64,000 nt of DNA from Pachypanchax playfairii (GCA_006937955.1 SSNP01000147.1:665645-729644); one strand, 5' to 3'. Shown: positions 10,799 through 23,880, counted from the stretch's first letter. A program made the numbers and translations. Notes: generated by a model not told the origin, from the letters alone.

Positions 10799-11359
10799 TT
10801 TATGCTAACAACTTTTAACCAGCAGCATGCTAGGCGTGGTTTCAACTGCGGGAGCTGATGAATACTAACGAGCAAAGGAGTTGTGATGAAACAGATACAA
10901 GCTTCTCAAACTCAGGTTTTATCACCACCTGGGGCAGCCGTGGCTCAGTGGGTAGAGCGGTTGTCACCTAATTGGAAGGTTGGTGGATTGATCCCGGCTT
11001 CCGCCACCACATGTGAAAGTGCCAATGGGCAAGACACTGAACCCCATGTTGCCCCCCGATTTGCACATTGGGTTGTGTGAGTGTTAGCCTCTACCCTCTC
11101 CCCCTGGTTTACATATCGGGTTGTGTGAATGGGTAAATGTAAAACTTGTAGTGTGAAAGCGCTTTGAGTGGTCTGAATGACTAGAAAAGCGCTATACAAA
11201 TACAAATACAGCACATTTACCTGCGTAGTTTGAGAGATAAAACCTGAAAGAGAAGTTGTTGACCTGTTTTCACCCACTATGAAGGTAAGAACACCTGTGG
11301 AGCTAAAATATTCAACAGAAACCTCAGAAAAACTGTTTTTAATGGAATGACCTCTTTAA
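10799..11359 (-). mobile_element. TTAA MITE copy split by a SINE
   Basis: Minus-oriented copy whose two parts (10799-10930 and 11219-11359) are adjacent in other copies, where CCGCCACCTGCGTAGTTTGAG is continuous apart from point changes. The SINE at 10931-11218 sits between them. It ends with GACCTCTTTAA, directly abutting the next MITE. Confidence 0.75.
10931..11218 (+). mobile_element. tRNA-derived SINE, full-length-like
   Basis: The head has tRNA-like promoter boxes: GTGGCTCAGTGGGTAGAGC as an A box and GGATTGATCCCG as a degenerate B box. The body and tail have the fish-typical AAAGCGCTTTGAGTGG and AAAAGCGCTATACAAATAC segments. It is flanked by ACCTG on both sides (10927-10931 and 11219-11223), a short target duplication. 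It interrupts a TTAA MITE and is therefore younger than it. Confidence 0.8.
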
Positions 11360-11908
11360 AGGTTTTGTATCCTGCTATTTTACAGCTTTCAACATATGTG
11401 ATTGACATATGATAAAATCTTACCTTTTGGTGTCATATTGCATTCATTTGTTCTAAAATATCACTTATATTCTTGAGTTATTCTCCAACCAGGAAGTAAA
11501 ACACTGTTTCCCTAAAATCCCATCCCTCCCCAAGCCCCTCCCCATGAGTGCTGCCCCTGAAGCTGCTTGAATAAAATGGGGAATAAAATCTTGTAACTCT
11601 CACTGCCAAATGCACATTTTCACCAAGATAGTTTTAGAAAGTAAAATACTTCCATCGGTGGTGTTTAGTGTCTTTCTTCAGACTCTCGCAGCTCGGGGTG
11701 TGTGTGTTTAATTTGCAGGGGTAGCGCAGACACACTGGGTAGGTCCTGGTGTAACATTGTTACATCACTATGTTACAGTCAGTCATTTTCCAGGAGAGAG
11801 TGGAGCAGCTGCTCAGAGCGCAGGCTTTTTGGAGGGTTAATAAGGAAATAGAATCACAACATGGTTAAAAGCTCCAAAAAGGGATTTTGCGTTACATATG
11901 ACCTTTAA
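11358..11908. mobile_element. AAAGGT-ended MITE, copy 1
   Basis: About 550 bases related in inverted orientation to 47395-48003. Ends are AAAGGTTTTGTATCC and CATATGACCTTTAA, imperfect inverted repeats on a TTTAA-type site. No coding sequence. Superfamily not resolved. Confidence 0.65.
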
Positions 11909-13420
11909 GCTATAAAGATAAAAGCAGGCTCCTTTTTCTTTTCATTGTTTTTATTTTAAATTATGGCTTTAAAAGTTGTGGGGACAAAGTTGTAGCAACT
12001 GTGTGAATTTCAAAACATTTTTGTGTTCAGTCTTAGTGAGAGTACAGCTGTCAAAATTACTGCTCTAGACATAATAAAAATTTTCTTACCACCTGATAAC
12101 TAGTGCCAAGGAACAGATTAATAATGAAGCAGAAAATGAGATTATACCAAGCCTTTATGTTAACGTCTCTCAGCGGAAGCAGATAATGATTCTACTGGTG
12201 ATCATAAATGTTGGTACAAAATCAATACTTAATTAGAAATTAAGTTCCTAAAATATTCCACCATTGTGGTTTCTTTTTAAAATTCACATTATGAGTTTTA
12301 CTAAGACTTGTTGGTCTCTTAATTACAAAGAGTAGTAAAACGACCAAATTAAAACACAGAAGCACAAACCGACAAATGAGAGTCTTAAACCTATAAGAAG
12401 CCAAACATCAGACATGAAAGTTGTCTTTAAACTTCTAAGTTTTACTTCCTATTTTTTGTTTCGCAATTACAATTTGCCACAAAATGAACAATTAAGCTCA
12501 TTGAGACAGACATTATAAAAGTCTACTGCTGAGATTCTTCCCCATTTTCACAACAAACTGCTTGTGCACACAGGTATGTAGAAATAAAGTGTTCCTTTTA
12601 ACACACACTGCTGCAGCAAATGTCACTGGAAGACACTTAGTGAACAGCCTGAGGGAGGCCCTCTACTGGGAACTTGGTGGTTTTTTTTTTTAGCTTTTTA
12701 TGACTGTGAAACTACAGCTTATCTGCAGGCTGTTTGTGAAATTAGGTCATTTTTGGGCTCAGCGGGGAACAAATGATTGTGACTAGTGTAAAACTTCACT
12801 TTAGAGAATGAAAATTCCAGAAAAAGTTTAGTTTTTGACAAATTCAGACCACAGACAGAAGGTTCCTGGTTGAAAACTTTGGCAACCTTTCCTTGTTGCG
12901 TTTCCCAGCTTCCACAGACAGCACAGTTAGTTAACTCATGGTTCTAAATTAAACAGAACATCATTCATTCATAGATATACAGGAGTAGGTGTGTTTTTTG
13001 TCAAGTATCAGGAAAAATAAACAATGAAAGAAAAAAGAGGACTTCAAGATTCATGCTAAAACTGCAACAGACGGATTACAGTTACAGATTAGTTACTTTT
13101 CACAAGACAGGAATGATTTGGCGCAGCAAACAGAAATGGACTCTGGCAAATTCTTACATTTAAAACATTTAATGACAGAAAATCATCATTTGTAGATAAA
13201 AATGTATGTTGAACAGGATAGACAGAGCAGCATGAAATATGGACTTCATTATCCAGGATGTCATTCTGTATGAAAAGATAAACACTTAATAATCCTTTAA
13301 TTATTGAAGCTTTGCCAAACAGAATATTGCCCATAACATACAGTTTACTTTACTAATTGTATAAAATGAAAGTTCATCATGAGTTTAAAAGACGTGAATA
13401 TTCTCACCTCCAAGGGCAGC
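11909..13420. other. gene-free intergenic sequence
   Basis: AT-rich sequence. No splice-bounded coding exon, RNA gene or repeat end was recognised. Confidence 0.5.
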
Positions 13421-13439
13421 CAAAGCTAACTGGTCACGC

Positions 13440-14060
13440 TTTAAAATATGAAATTTTGACGTGCGTGAAGCGGAAATACGCAACTTGTAGGAGGAAGTAG
13501 TGCCAGATGGTATTTTAGCATGATGGCAGCTGTAGATCCAGCGTTTGAAGAGAGAGTCTCCCTTCTCTATATATTGTGGAGAGCTGAGCAGGTGGGACTT
13601 GCTGGCTTTAGCGCGGCTTCGCCGGGTCAGTTAAAACTTTCAAAAGCAAAATGAACTTAACAGGTTGCCTGATCTCTTCACTCTTCACTTTTATTCCTGT
13701 CTCTGAATAGAAAACAGATTGTATAGCTCCAGGGGATAATCCACAGCCTTTATTAATCATTCGTCCATGTTGAATGAAGAATGAATGACTTTGGCTGGAC
13801 CTGCCCTTGAGAACTGGTTCAGAGCATGACGTCACCAGGCTCCTGACTGGTTGACGTCATGACGCTGGAGTTGAGATTTCTCCAACTTCAACATCAAATG
13901 TACCTCATAAAATGCAGCGCGTATTCTTCAGTCGCACGTCAAATGCTTGATTCACATGAATTGGTCGTGCAAATCAGGGAGAAAAGCATTTCCACGCAGC
14001 AAATCTGCTTCTGAAGCGTTGCGAGACCCGCCGGTCGCTCGTCATCACGCGTCTACATTA
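13440..14060 (+). mobile_element. possible Harbinger-like transposon relic
   Basis: At 13520 the frame ATGATGGCAGCTGTAGATCC begins a short reading, MMAAVDPAFEERVSLLYILW and on to AASPG, that resembles from memory the N-terminus of fish Harbinger (HARBI1-like) transposases. It stops after about 40 codons. The region is richer in CpG than its surroundings (also 13905-14050), unlike the AT-rich neighbourhood. No catalytic part is present. The assignment is tentative. Confidence 0.35.
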
Positions 14061-16190
14061 ACTTTATATGTAAACCTGATGCTCTGGTTACTTTAAATGA
14101 GATTGGTGGGAACACACCGTTAGAGTTATATTTAACTTGTTACATCCTACTGACATAGAATACCTTTCTTCTTCTGTGGTGACTTGGGAGCCAGGATTGA
14201 ACCAACAACACATCCAGTTGGTTTGTCTTTGGCTCTTTCCTCAAAGTTACATAGAGTTAGAGAAACATAAGAAATGTTAATGTGGGTTGTAATTGCTTCA
14301 GTTAACAAGTTTTTTCTTCAGTCTTGGACATAAAGAAATGTTATTATTGTCATCACAAATGCATAAAACAGCCTAAATTAAAATCAGACCAGAAACCACT
14401 TCAGTTTCACCAGCCTGCTTTTCTGTTTGGACTGATGTATGTAACAAACCTCAGACCCCTGCTGACCTTCAATAAACCTTCAAGTATGTGCAAAACATGT
14501 TCATGGAACTGGATGAAGCCAAACAAAATACCCACTGTAAAAAAACACAAGAGTTTTAATGGATGAGTCAGAGATTATACTTTTTCACTCTCTGGTACTT
14601 TGGTATTGCAGATGTTTGCACTGATTTTTAATGATTTCCAATGACTTTACAGCAAACTGACTTTATTTGCTTTAAGTAGTCTGTTAAAAATATATTTAAG
14701 GACAGTCATTAACTGTTTTGAGCTCTTTTGACTGTCTTTGCTGTTCTTACTGATCAATAGAAAAGAATTTTAGAAGAAATGACATTGGTTCACTTTCATT
14801 AACAATTTCGTTTTTTATAACATAAACATGGATCCAATCAAGACTTCACATGGTTAACTTAAAGTTAGTTGTACAAACTCAAATACTAGAGACATAATAA
14901 AAATAAGACACAAAGTACTACTAAGGGATACTGATGTTAAAAACTTAATTTGGTGTTAAAGCTAATTTCTATGTTGTACATATTAAAATACTTTAAGATT
15001 ACACAATGATTTTCCAGTAATTCAGTATAATTCTTTTGAACAGTCGAATAAAGGGGAACATGATGTCAGCTGATCTTACGCTGATCATTTAAAACTAATT
15101 GACATACACTCACATAAAAGCACATTAAGTAATAATTAACTTCAAAGAAAAAAGTAATTTGCCTTAATTCTCATCAGGTGGGGCAGATGTACACAGCAGC
15201 ATCAAGTAAACTCCACTGAATTATTCCTTGGAATAAAAAATATGAGGGTTTTGCAAACTAAATATTAATACTACACACTCTTTTGAAGTGTCACTCAGTT
15301 GCTGGAGGCAGGTGTATGTAAAGAGCTGCCCACATGTAGACCATTTCCCTTCACCAGTTAAAATCCAACACACCAGCTTCAACATTCCAGGCTGCTTTGA
15401 AACACACACACGCACATGCGCAAACATGCGCTTATCTTGTTTTCAGCCTCAAAAATGTCTCCAACATTTTTGTCTTTCAGATTTATGAATTAATTTAAAA
15501 ATTACTCACATTTCACAAATGCAACCTTGCTGTTTTCTCAGAAAAACAACTTATTGTGCAGCCTACATAGGTACAGCATAACTGTTGAGAAATCAAATAA
15601 CATGTCTTCCAGTGCAGTAAAATTTGCATGATGGAGCAGACTATATATATATAAAGGAGAAGCTTCCTGCGGCAGGGATCTTTGGGCTTTATTTTCTCAT
15701 AACAGCCATATATTTGTCTCAGTTATATTGTTCCCATGATGGCTCTGATGTTCAAAAATGTTACCATGGAAAGCAATAAAAACAACTGGTGGAGAAGGGA
15801 AGCATCTTATTGCCATTCAGACTCATTCAACCAAAAGCTTTTATATTACCACAGATGTTCAAAACGTATATAAAACAAAGCTCTCCTCATGAAGAGGACA
15901 AGCAGGCTAATGAGACCAGTTTCAGGTAGATCTTTGAAAACAGAATTCACCTTTTGATTCACAGTCCTGCCAGTATTTCACATGGCGGCGATGTTGACAA
16001 CTAATTCCAAACAGAATTAAACACAAGGGAGTTTTTGAAATGTCTCTAAAAGTTCTTGAGGGTTCTTAGTTTTCTCACATGCGTCGCAGAGTCTCGTTCT
16101 CCTGTTGCTAGAATTTTGAACAAGTTTGAAAAATCATCACAGAGTCATCGCGGTTGTTCGGATCCCGCCTCAGTTTAAATTCTGGGAGTC
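14061..16190. other. gene-free intergenic sequence with an X-box-like site
   Basis: No gene recognised. GTTACCATGGAAAG at 15760-15773 resembles the RFX-factor X-box palindrome. Confidence 0.4.
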
Positions 16191-16197
16191 AGAACGT

Positions 16198-17450
16198 GTG
16201 AGAAACGTGGGAGACTATCAGGAATCAACAAGGGTGGATCTGACATGCAGAGAGACAGAGGGTGGCAGGTTCAAATAAAAAAAGAGTTTATTCAACACAA
16301 AAACAAGGATGGGGAAAAACAAACACAAACAAAACTCTTCTGTAGAAGACAAGGGGGGTTAGTCCAAAATGGTAAATGGTAAATGTCCTGTATTTGTATA
16401 GCGCTTTTCTAGTCATTCAGACCACTCAAAGCGCTTTCACACTACAAGGTTTTGCATTCATCCATTCATGCAACCCGATATGTAAACCAGGGGGAGAGGG
16501 GAGGGGCTAACACTCACACAACCTTTAAAGTAAAAATAAAACAAAAAACACCCTACTCACTTGGAGGAGGCAGGCAGGAGTCCAAAAACCATGAGTGGAA
16601 GAAAAAACTTAAAATCCACATTTGCCAACGGTGACAATAACTACAGACAATAACTTTATGACTAAGACTCTATGACAGCAACACGACAGAGCCCCCCCTT
16701 AAGGGACGGCTCCAGAAGTCCCAACAAACACCTCCAAAAAAATAGAACCGAACATGGGTGGGTGGTGGGGGTTCCTGGAAAGGCAGGCGAAAACAGAAAC
16801 CCTCCCAGACCCTAAGACCCAGACGACTCTGGAGGGCACAAAACGTGGCGCCGTAATTACAGCGAGTTCAGATAGCCGGCCCGGGGCCACAAAGCATGGT
16901 GCAGGGACCCACAGCGAGTTTGGGTGGCCGGCCCGTGGCCGCAGAGTGTGGCGCCAGGACCCACGGCGTGTCTCTGGTGGTCAGCCTCGAGGAGGACGTG
17001 CAGGCTGGAACGTGGACCCCTGACCCTGACAAAGACAACAGAAGAACAGAACACAGAAACAACCTTAAGTAGTGCCAGACCCAGCCATGACACAGCAGGT
17101 GCAGACAATGAGCTAATTGATAGGAGTGAAAGAACAGGAAGTGATATTACCATATATGGAACCCAGACTGTTAAAACCAGAAGAGACACACACAGTTCCT
17201 AAACATGCAGACTCTGACACCAGACAATGACAAAATACTAAACTCCACACAGAACATACAATGACTAAACATAAAGACATGATACTATAAATAATCCTAA
17301 ATCTAAACTAAACTCAAGAGCCAGATATTAAACAATGACAAAAAACCCTTAAATACCTTAAAAACTCAAAAACCCACACTAAACACAGAAACAGGAAACT
17401 GTGGTAAATCCCACGTCTCCTGACGAGATACGGTTGGAAAGAGTTGGAAA
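16198..17450 (-). mobile_element. LTR-retrotransposon relic
   Basis: On the minus strand there is a purine tract next to TGTCGTG (near 16685-16697), the usual arrangement of a 3' polypurine tract followed by an LTR start, preceded by a proline/glycine-rich, GC-rich tail. That tail contains two diverged direct repeats with GGCCGGCCC-type units around 16870-16980. The 17,000-17,440 part looks like LTR-type sequence. No gag or pol reading frame of useful length survives, and a SINE is inserted at 16370-16522. Confidence 0.4.
16370..16522 (-). mobile_element. SINE tail fragment, same family as 10931-11218
   Basis: Reverse-oriented 3' part with TATAGCGCTTTTCTAGTCAT and CCACTCAAAGCGCTTTCACA and a GGTAAATGG repeat at the tail end. 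The tRNA-like head is missing. Confidence 0.8.
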
Positions 17451-19852
17451 CCTGAAACTTATTTGTGACTAATTAAAAACAGAAAAGCTATTCTGACTGT
17501 CTGAGCAAATAAAATGTGGATAAATTGCAAACAAATTAAAACATTTGTCTCATTAAAATATTAAACAGATTTAATTGTGACCATAAAATTTATGTGACAG
17601 TCACACAAATGTTGTAAAATGTCATAATTTATTCACAGATGTGAAATATATGAAAGTATCTTGAGTAACAAATCAGTGGGATTCCAGCTGAAAATGTTTC
17701 TATTTTCTCTTAGTTCTATATCTTCAATAGTCACGGCAAAGTGGAGGTTTCTAAAGTTCAAAACGGCACGAAGGAAATTCTTTTTATTTCACTACAGTTT
17801 GAGAGACCGAAAATCTAAACTGTTAGACTCTTTGAGCCGCATGTCTACAAATAAAACCTTTTGGGAGCAAGAAGAGGTGGAAAACACGAAACAGTGCAGC
17901 AATTAACAGAAGAAAAACAATCAAAAAGAAAGTTGCTAATAATAGAAGAACATAAATCAAACCAGTGTAGATTTGTGGAAAAAAGGAAAGAGAAGGTGTC
18001 AGAAGAGGGAAGGTGCACCATCTGTGTATAAAGACAAAAAAAAGAACGCAGCGCTTGTGTTAAAGCACATGGTCCGATGATCACACTTGCTCAACATCGT
18101 TAAGAGGATGTGCTGAGGTGGAATATTCATGTGAAAGGCTGACAGGATGTGTTGGCATCTGCTTCTCCCGAGAGGTGGAGGAGCCAATCAGGTGGCAGTT
18201 GAGCTGGTAAACGACTCGTCTCATTCAAACCGTGACAGCCAGAATTTCATGTCAACTGAATGTTATTTCCTTTACATGGACGTCTGCTGTATTTATAGCT
18301 TATTTAGTCTGCTGTCATTTTTTTTAGGGAACATGTTGTGGTGACACATCACACTATTAGATAAATGTAATTAAACACTTTTTCATGCTCTTTTAAATGG
18401 GTAATGAGGCTGTCAGCATCATTCAGACTCTAATTAGATGCTATAATTCAGTTTCTATGTCCTTTAAGTTGCTTTCTGGTTATAATAGATTCAAAGTGTG
18501 CTGAATAAAAAAATTACCATCATTCTTACATCATCCACTGGCTTGCTGCATAACACTTATTTAGATGAACATATTTATATGAACTGATCGATAGACTGAG
18601 TCATACACTAAGTAAATTAAAAGGATTTCTTTCTGTTGCAAAAACTTTTAAATGTTTCATGCAGGTTTTTATAGTTAAAACTTCATGACCTAAAAGTTTT
18701 CTGGTACATTGTTAATAACTGGATTAAGACCTTAAATAAAACCAACAATTTTAAATGAAGCAAGCTCTAGTTGTATGTGTGGAGGTCCACCATCACCCCT
18801 CCAACCTCATAAAGATAACATGCTCCATAAACTCTACAGCTTTGTGCAAGTCTGTGATGGCAGTTTCATTGTGAGATTTATTGTAAGCATACATATTTGT
18901 CTACACAGTTCTTAGTTATCATTTATCAGTTTGTTATAAATTACAGATATGAATATTAAATTAATTATACCACAGTTAGTTCCGTCCAAGTAATTTGATT
19001 GGACAACAGACATTCCAGAGTGCTGAAATTACAGAACAGCACCGAGACTTTTTACAGACAATATTACTCCGCAGGCGGACACAGCTGAGCCCTCCACAGT
19101 GCTTCAGCCTGGTATGATTATCTGCTGCCTCGTGCGTACGACCGAATCACACCAGTGCTGATATGTGGTACATCAGCTCTCTGTCTTGTGATATTGCTTA
19201 AATACTGTAGCTTGCATATAAAGTCTCCATCTTGAATTAAAGATCTTGTTTTTTCAAATTTTCCAAACAGAACACTTCCCTTTAAGACTACAGGTCTAAG
19301 TCAAGGTTTAAAGGATTTTTCTGAAATTCAGGAAAGAACCGCCCTCACCACTTTTTAGAATAATGTGCATGCGCAACACTCTACCTGCCCCTGATAGGAA
19401 GCTCCCTGCTATCCACGTGCACGCTTCTGTTTACAAGTTGTTGACAGCATTGCAGAACACGTTCACCTTTCTCTTCTTCTCATGCACTCTGATGACTTTT
19501 TTTCTCTTGCGACTCTCATATTCAAACGACCTGATGAGAACTGTGATGTAGAATGATTGGATGGAGGCATTGTGCGCTACACACAAACAGTGCACATGCG
19601 CAGGAAGTGAAAACTAGAAATGTGCACATACGACAGCTTTCCGTAAACATTTCACCAGAATGATTGACAGGTAAGTGGACCAAAATTCTAAATGATCCAT
19701 CCAGAAGAAAAAGATCCTCCACCATACCTTTAAGTGGAAAAAAAATGAAAGACAAATTGTGCCGTTTTCACACCCATTGTGAAACCAAGAACATCTGTGG
19801 ACCTAAAATATACAACGTAATACTTAAAAAAAATGCATGGCAGGGTATCTTT
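17451..19852. other. gene-free intergenic sequence
   Basis: No host gene recognised. About 19250-19740 contains CCTTTAAG-type motifs at both sides and looks like another decayed repeat, but I could not define its ends. Confidence 0.4.
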
Positions 19853-20434
19853 AATAAATTTTTTCAAGAGTCCCTTCCATTAAAAACTGTTTTTCTGAGG
19901 TTTCTGTTGAATATTTTAGCTCCACAGGTGTTCTTACTTTCATAGTGGGTGAAAACAGGTCAACAACTTCTCTTTCAGTTTTAATCTCTCAAACTACGCA
20001 GGTGGTGATAAAACCCGAGTTCTCCCGAGTTCTAACGGCCTGTATCTGTTTCATTACAACTCCTTTGTTTGTTAGTATTCATCAGCTCCTGCAATTGAAA
20101 CCACGCCTAGCATGCTGCTGGCTAAAAGCTGTTAGCATAAGATGTAGCAAACAGGAAGACACGACGTCTGATGTTACCATGTGCAGCGGGGCAGGAAACA
20201 GTATACCTTGCTCTTATAGGCTAGTTTGTTAGCCAATCCGAGTCCAGCAAATTTGAATAATGAATATTAATGAGCTGCAGCCCGAATCCTGACGAACCTT
20301 CTTGCAGACAGATTGAAAGATCTGTTAATTAGTGTTTTCTAATGTTTTTTAGATGTAAAATATTTCATATTACTGGTTAATACCTAAGAAATAACCACAA
20401 ATTCCTGAAATTTGTGTGAAATGTCTTCTTTAAA
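19853..20434 (+). mobile_element. TTAA MITE copy, near full length
   Basis: It starts near AAGAGTCCCTTCCATTAAAA and ends at TGTCTTCTTTAA. It keeps the complete middle including a FOX:ETS-like site GCAAACAGGAAG (20147-20158). This is the best copy for defining the undisturbed element order. Confidence 0.8.
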
Positions 20435-21481
20435 TTAAACCGCATCATGCTGGAGGAAAATTGTTCCATACCTTTGATGCAACCAGTCATTTGACTCCTT
20501 AGACAACTAAAACAAAAAAATTCTGATTAAGAACATGTTTACCTGATGTAGCTAACAATTTTTACAAGCTCCAGCCCCATAAATCATAGTGATTGAGTAG
20601 CTTTAAAGGTGTCAGCTGCAATCACCAATCACTTGTCTGCCAAGGGGGAAAGTCAGTTACATTATACTGCTTGTGTGTTTTGATTAATTGTTAGAAATCA
20701 CCTTTTCAGTGGCACCTCCATTGTGCTTAGAGGAGCAGTTGTTGGCAGTCATCTCTATAATCACGTTAGTGTTTGTCTCTGCCCTTGTAGTGACGCGTCC
20801 CATTGAGATTCCACAAGGTAATGGATGCACATCATAGATGAGGCAGTGACCGTCTTGTCCTCTGCAGATTAGGATTTCTTTCATCGGTAATAAATAGGAA
20901 AACAAAATGTTTTCTAAATGCTCTTTTAGCTCGTGAAGTTTGATATCGCAGATGTGAAAACACCAGACTGATGAGAATCCCTGCCAACTTTTAAACAAAA
21001 CTGCTGAGGCATTTTACCCGGAGGAGTAAATTTGACCATCTGATGATTTTAGTCACTCTCTGCTGAGAGTCCCTGCAGGGAGCTCAGTGGCTTCGGTGTT
21101 TTGATGTCTCTTGTTCCATCTCAGTTGCTGAGCTTCATTTCCCTGCTCGTCACATTCACACTGTTCGCTGTCTGCAGCAAGGACACACCGTTATCTGAAG
21201 GCCACGCTGCGACATGGTACCTCTCATTTCATTGACAGCAGCTGTACACTGAAGTTTCACAATTTGATTTGATTTGGTTTTATTTGTGTCAAACGGAGAA
21301 ATAATTTGATTAGCAAAATAAGAACATGTCCATCATGAAGAGATCAGAAATCCAACAGGAAGGTGTTTTATGCCTTATTTATGTTGGTGTTAGCACAAAA
21401 CCTGTAATGGAGCTCATTAAATGTACATAAACAGTTTGAAGCTATTGTCCTCAGAACAGGGACCTTTACTGCAGCTGATAC
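20435..21481. other. gene-free intergenic sequence
   Basis: No gene, RNA or defined repeat recognised. The longest open frame here (minus, 20684-20998) has no family resemblance. Confidence 0.45.
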
Positions 21482-22358
21482 ATGAGTTATTTACAAGTTT
21501 CTCTTTGTTCACAGCCATTGACATGTCCAAGAGGTTAACACGTGAGGAGTGCATTGAAATTGTGTTGATATCTGGTGAACGCAGTAACCGGGTCATTGCA
21601 GCAGATTTCAATGCAAGTCACCCTACGAGACCACCCATCTCCCATGCTACAGCTAGCAAACTGCTTGCTAAGTTTCGTGAAACTGGTTCAGTGTTGGATT
21701 TGCCAAAATGTGGACACATGAAAACTGTAACTAATGAAGAAACATCAGTGGCTGTCCTAGCTTCAATCAGCAAGAGCCCACATTATGGGTGTCAGGTCCG
21801 AGCATTCATAGATGAACAGTTTGGTCATCGTGGGCCAGTTGAATGGCCCCCAAGATCTCCCAATCTGACCCCCCTTAGACTTTTATCTTTGGGGTCATCT
21901 GAAGGAAATTGTCTATGGTGTGAAGATACGAGATGTGCAGCACCTGAAACTACGAATACAGGAAGCCTGTGCTGGCATTTCTCCTGTGGTGTTGCTATCA
22001 GTGTGTGAAGAGGGTTGCATTGACAATCCAACACAATGGGCAGCACATTGAACACATTCTATAAGTGGTCAGAAACTTGTAAATAACTCATTAAAGAATA
22101 AAGTTACGTTAAAACTGAGCACACCATTGTTTTTATTGTGAAATTACCAATAAGTTTGATGTGTCACATGACCCTCTTCCTGTTGAAAAAACAAAAGTTA
22201 GATCCAAGATGGCCGACTTCAAAATGGCCACCATGGTCACCACCCATCTTGAAAAGTTTGTCCCCTTACATATACTAATGTGCCACAAACAGGACGTTAA
22301 TATCACCAACCATTCCCATTTTATTAATGTGTATCCATAGAAATGGTCCACTCTGTAC
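21482..22358 (+). mobile_element. internally deleted Tc1/mariner-like DNA transposon
   Basis: A 21-base perfect inverted repeat, ATGAGTTATTTACAAGTTTC plus T, occurs at 21482-21502 and in reverse at 22071-22091 and brackets a transposase remnant. The right side continues to about 22358 (GTCCACTCTGTAC), as in the long terminal inverted repeats of this fish family. The left long repeat is missing apart from these 21 bases. The element cannot be autonomous. Confidence 0.7.
21523..22064 (+). pseudogene. transposase remnant (IS630/Tc1/mariner type)
   Basis: The frame begins MSKRLTREECIEIV and has a helix-turn-helix-type N-terminus with RSNRVIAADFNASH and TASKLLAKFRETGS. It then jumps to a C-terminal block with GPVEWPPRSPNLTP, the motif that normally precedes the last catalytic acidic residue. 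The central catalytic portion is missing, and the join lies at CCCACA, consistent with a microhomology deletion. A frameshift near 21875 moves the C-terminus (LDFYLWGHLKEIV in the restored phase of the DNA) out of frame. It is a dead transposon gene, not a host gene. Confidence 0.75.
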
Positions 22359-23880
22359 ATTGACGACTAATAAGATCAACAGATACTTTGAAGTCAGTCA
22401 ATAAAACATTGATATTCATTGTTTTAAAGCTGATTTCAAGGTTAGATCACAACATAACAGAGTTTACACACATAGTTTACACACAGAGCTGAAAGGACTA
22501 TAATGGCATTAACCTTTGACTTATTTCAACAGATGCAGCTCGTACAGTTAATCACATCAGTTTTAAAGTCATTTGGCTATTGTAGTGTACACACTTCTCA
22601 GTAACAAGCAGATATGTTCACTTAGATTTTTAATTTGGTTCAGCTGAATTATAAAAGAAGGAAAAAAAGAATCTTCCAAATGATTTTGGTTTCTTGTCTG
22701 GTGATGACCTCAGCTGCTGTTCACAATACTCAGCCTCATTAGAGCACAATAAAAACACACACACAGCAGACACACACTCAAACACATAAAATATAAGCAA
22801 ATGTTTCAACCTTTGCACACTTGATACTTAAAAAGACACTTTTACCTCTTTAATCGTTCTTTATTATCTACTTAAACCTAAAGGGGGCTCCATCACCTGA
22901 CAGTTAAATCTTGGTTATTGCTCTGGTGCTGGAGAGCCGAATTCATAAACTTTAACACCACAGCGGAGCCACAACAGTGCAAGAAAATGAGTGTGGGCAT
23001 TACAGGTAATGGCCACAGGGTCAGTGAGGGGTGAGCTGAGAAGAGCGTCCCAAGAGACGGACCAAGACGGATTTTCACTGCGCCGGATAATGACAGCACA
23101 ATATCACTCCGACAATGTGAAGCAATGACAGCGACGCTTTATTGTGGTTCGTTGTATCAAAGCTGACCTCTTTGACTGCCATGTTGCCATGGATACACAT
23201 CATCTCTCTTGGTGATATTTGTGGAGTGACATCAGTTGACAAAGAATGACATCCATCACCTGGGGCTGATATTACAGCGACATAATATCGTTTTCAAGTG
23301 TTCCCTGCATGATTTATGTTCCTGTAACAGCAACACTATCTCACCAAACTACATTTCCTGTCCACTAAAATGCTTTAGCAATCACATCAAAGCCACAGAC
23401 ATGATGTCTTGATAAAATTTCAGTATGATTTTGTTATTAATATACTATTGGTTCATTTAGTGCCTTTCTTAAACAAAACTATACGCTATATTTCTATAAA
23501 ATGGTTTAAAAATCAATTATTTCAAATAATATTCTCAATCTGATTGCAGCTTATTCATTTTTTTTTTTTTACATCGTCTTCTTCTTTTTTATTCTTCTTT
23601 GTCTTCTCAAAGATCTTTCAGTTTCAAATCACTCACAAATATTTTTAGGACTCAAGATCTCTACAGGTCAGCATCTACTTTATTAACAACATTTTAACCT
23701 GACTTCCACAGCGTAGTAACATTTGCACCCTCATTGTTTTTTTTCCACCTGATCAAGTTTACAAGCTGAAGCATATTACACAGTTTAGTAGTTCTCCAGC
23801 TTCTGTAAATGAAAATTGACCCAGCTTTGCTTGGGCTGATGCTGTAGAAAACCTCTCTTTGAGGCATCTTAGCCCCCCCC
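22359..23880. other. gene-free sequence with a candidate regulatory cluster
   Basis: No gene recognised. The part 22,890-23,400 carries GTTGCCATGGATAC (23183-23196, X-box-like), ATCAAAG (TCF/LEF-like) and TGACCTCTTTGAC close together. Confidence 0.35.

Noticed and set aside
10931..11010. True tRNA gene at the SINE head
   Set aside because: A and B boxes are present but the arms do not pair as a cloverleaf and the head continues into a SINE body.
16699..17202. Overlapping GC-rich open frames on both strands
   Set aside because: They lie in an LTR-retrotransposon relic with internal direct repeats; open on both strands because of composition.
21421..22008. 195-codon open frame as a possible host gene
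   Set aside because: It matches transposase ends with a missing centre and lies within inverted repeats, so it is a dead transposon.
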